Positions 5,916 through 6,285 of a DNA stretch of 6,285 nucleotides are shown in pieces. Source of the DNA: Planctomycetaceae bacterium (GTDB lineage: Bacteria; Planctomycetota; Planctomycetia; Planctomycetales; Planctomycetaceae). Below the pieces are notes generated by a model, which saw only the letters and a program-made list of their open reading frames with translations, did not search any database and had not been told where the DNA came from. The position numbers were made by a program, and so were the translations under genes. The stretch is taken from the NCBI GenBank assembly GCA_016765335.1, contig JAESQE010000490.1, positions 1 through 6,285 of the forward strand, read 5' to 3'. How positions within the stretch are numbered: the stretch's first letter is position 1; each line of letters begins with the position of its first letter.

Positions 5916-6285
5916 TGACACAAAGCCTACCGTTCTTGTGACGGGCGCATCGAGCGGTATTGGAGAAGAATTGGCGCGTCAGGCGGCCAAGGACAAATGC
6001 GACCTTCTGCTGGTGGCGCGAAATGCTGACCGGCTGACGTCGGTCGCGGAGATGCTGGCAAGCAAATACAAAGTGTCTGTCGATACATTGGCGCTGGATG
6101 TGACGGCCACCGATGCCCTCGCCCAATTGGACGCGGTGCTGGAGGCCCAAGGACGCCATGTTGCCGTCTTGATCAACAATGCGGGGCTCGGTGACATCGG
6201 ACCTTTCACTGAAGCCGATGCCGATCGGCTCAATGATATGGTCGGCCTCAATGTTGCGTCCACGGCGTCGTTTCTGCCTGGGCCC
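5908..6285 (+). CDS. Short-chain dehydrogenase/reductase (SDR), N-terminal part, cut by window end
   Basis: The first 126 residues of a classical SDR, an NAD(P)(H)-dependent oxidoreductase with a Rossmann fold, cytoplasmic. Seen: VLVTGASSGIGEELAR with the cofactor motif TGxxxGIG (5938-5961), LLLVARNADRL where the Arg after strand 2 suggests NADP(H), the LDV after strand 3, and INNAGLG with the structural NNAG motif (6175-6186). The catalytic Ser and YxxxK lie beyond the window, so substrate and activity cannot be judged. The start at 5908 has a good Shine-Dalgarno sequence and overlaps the TetR stop by 8 bp. The last residues (LNVASTASFLPGP) look about four residues shorter between the LNV motif and FLPG than is usual in this family; this may be natural or poor sequence at a read end. 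Confidence 0.92.
   Translation, partial: MVDDTKPTVLVTGASSGIGEELARQAAKDKCDLLLVARNADRLTSVAEMLASKYKVSVDTLALDVTATDALAQLDAVLEAQGRHVAVLINNAGLGDIGPFTEADADRLNDMVGLNVASTASFLPGP

Noticed and set aside
5631..6263. Minus-strand ORFs of 76-96 codons opposite TetR and SDR
   Set aside because: They are typical antisense shadows in GC-rich coding DNA; the plus strand has clear TetR and SDR motifs.

Overview
The window looks like a piece of planctomycete-type chromosome (about positions 1-5390) joined to a short piece of a different, more GC-rich genome (about 5391-6285). The first part has moderate GC and holds three things typical of Planctomycetes: a Ser/Thr protein kinase with a long Pro/Gln-rich tail, a Tat-signal DUF1501 protein, and long gene-poor spacers. 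The last part has the look of a proteobacterial TetR-SDR operon. Taxonomy here is inferred from protein style and was not searched.

Layout: (1) 47-988 (+), the C-terminal half of a Ser/Thr kinase, with a probable frame break near base 57-60; (2) 1107-2090 (+), a complete accA, the carboxyltransferase alpha subunit of acetyl-CoA carboxylase; (3) 2091-2839, a spacer of about 750 bp with no convincing gene, but with an inverted repeat, a 14-bp palindrome, a pyrimidine tract and a perfect 17-bp tandem duplication; (4) 2840-3136 (+), a small helical protein of unknown function; (5) 3201-4604 (+), a complete DUF1501 protein; (6) 4637-about 5395 (-), the C-terminal signalling domain of a methyl-accepting chemotaxis protein, convergent with DUF1501; (7) about 5391-5915 (+), a TetR-family regulator lacking its N-terminus; (8) 5908-6285 (+), the start of a short-chain dehydrogenase, overlapping the TetR stop codon and cut by the window end.

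How the genes relate: kinase, accA, the small protein and DUF1501 share a strand, but the spacers are long enough that only the small protein and DUF1501 (64-bp gap) are likely to be co-transcribed. TetR and SDR are a tightly coupled pair. The most striking anomaly is at about 5385-5400, where a head-truncated MCP meets a head-truncated TetR and base composition changes. An assembly or cloning chimera is the simplest explanation. I found no convincing previously undescribed system; the unexplained material is the structured spacer and the small gene beside DUF1501.
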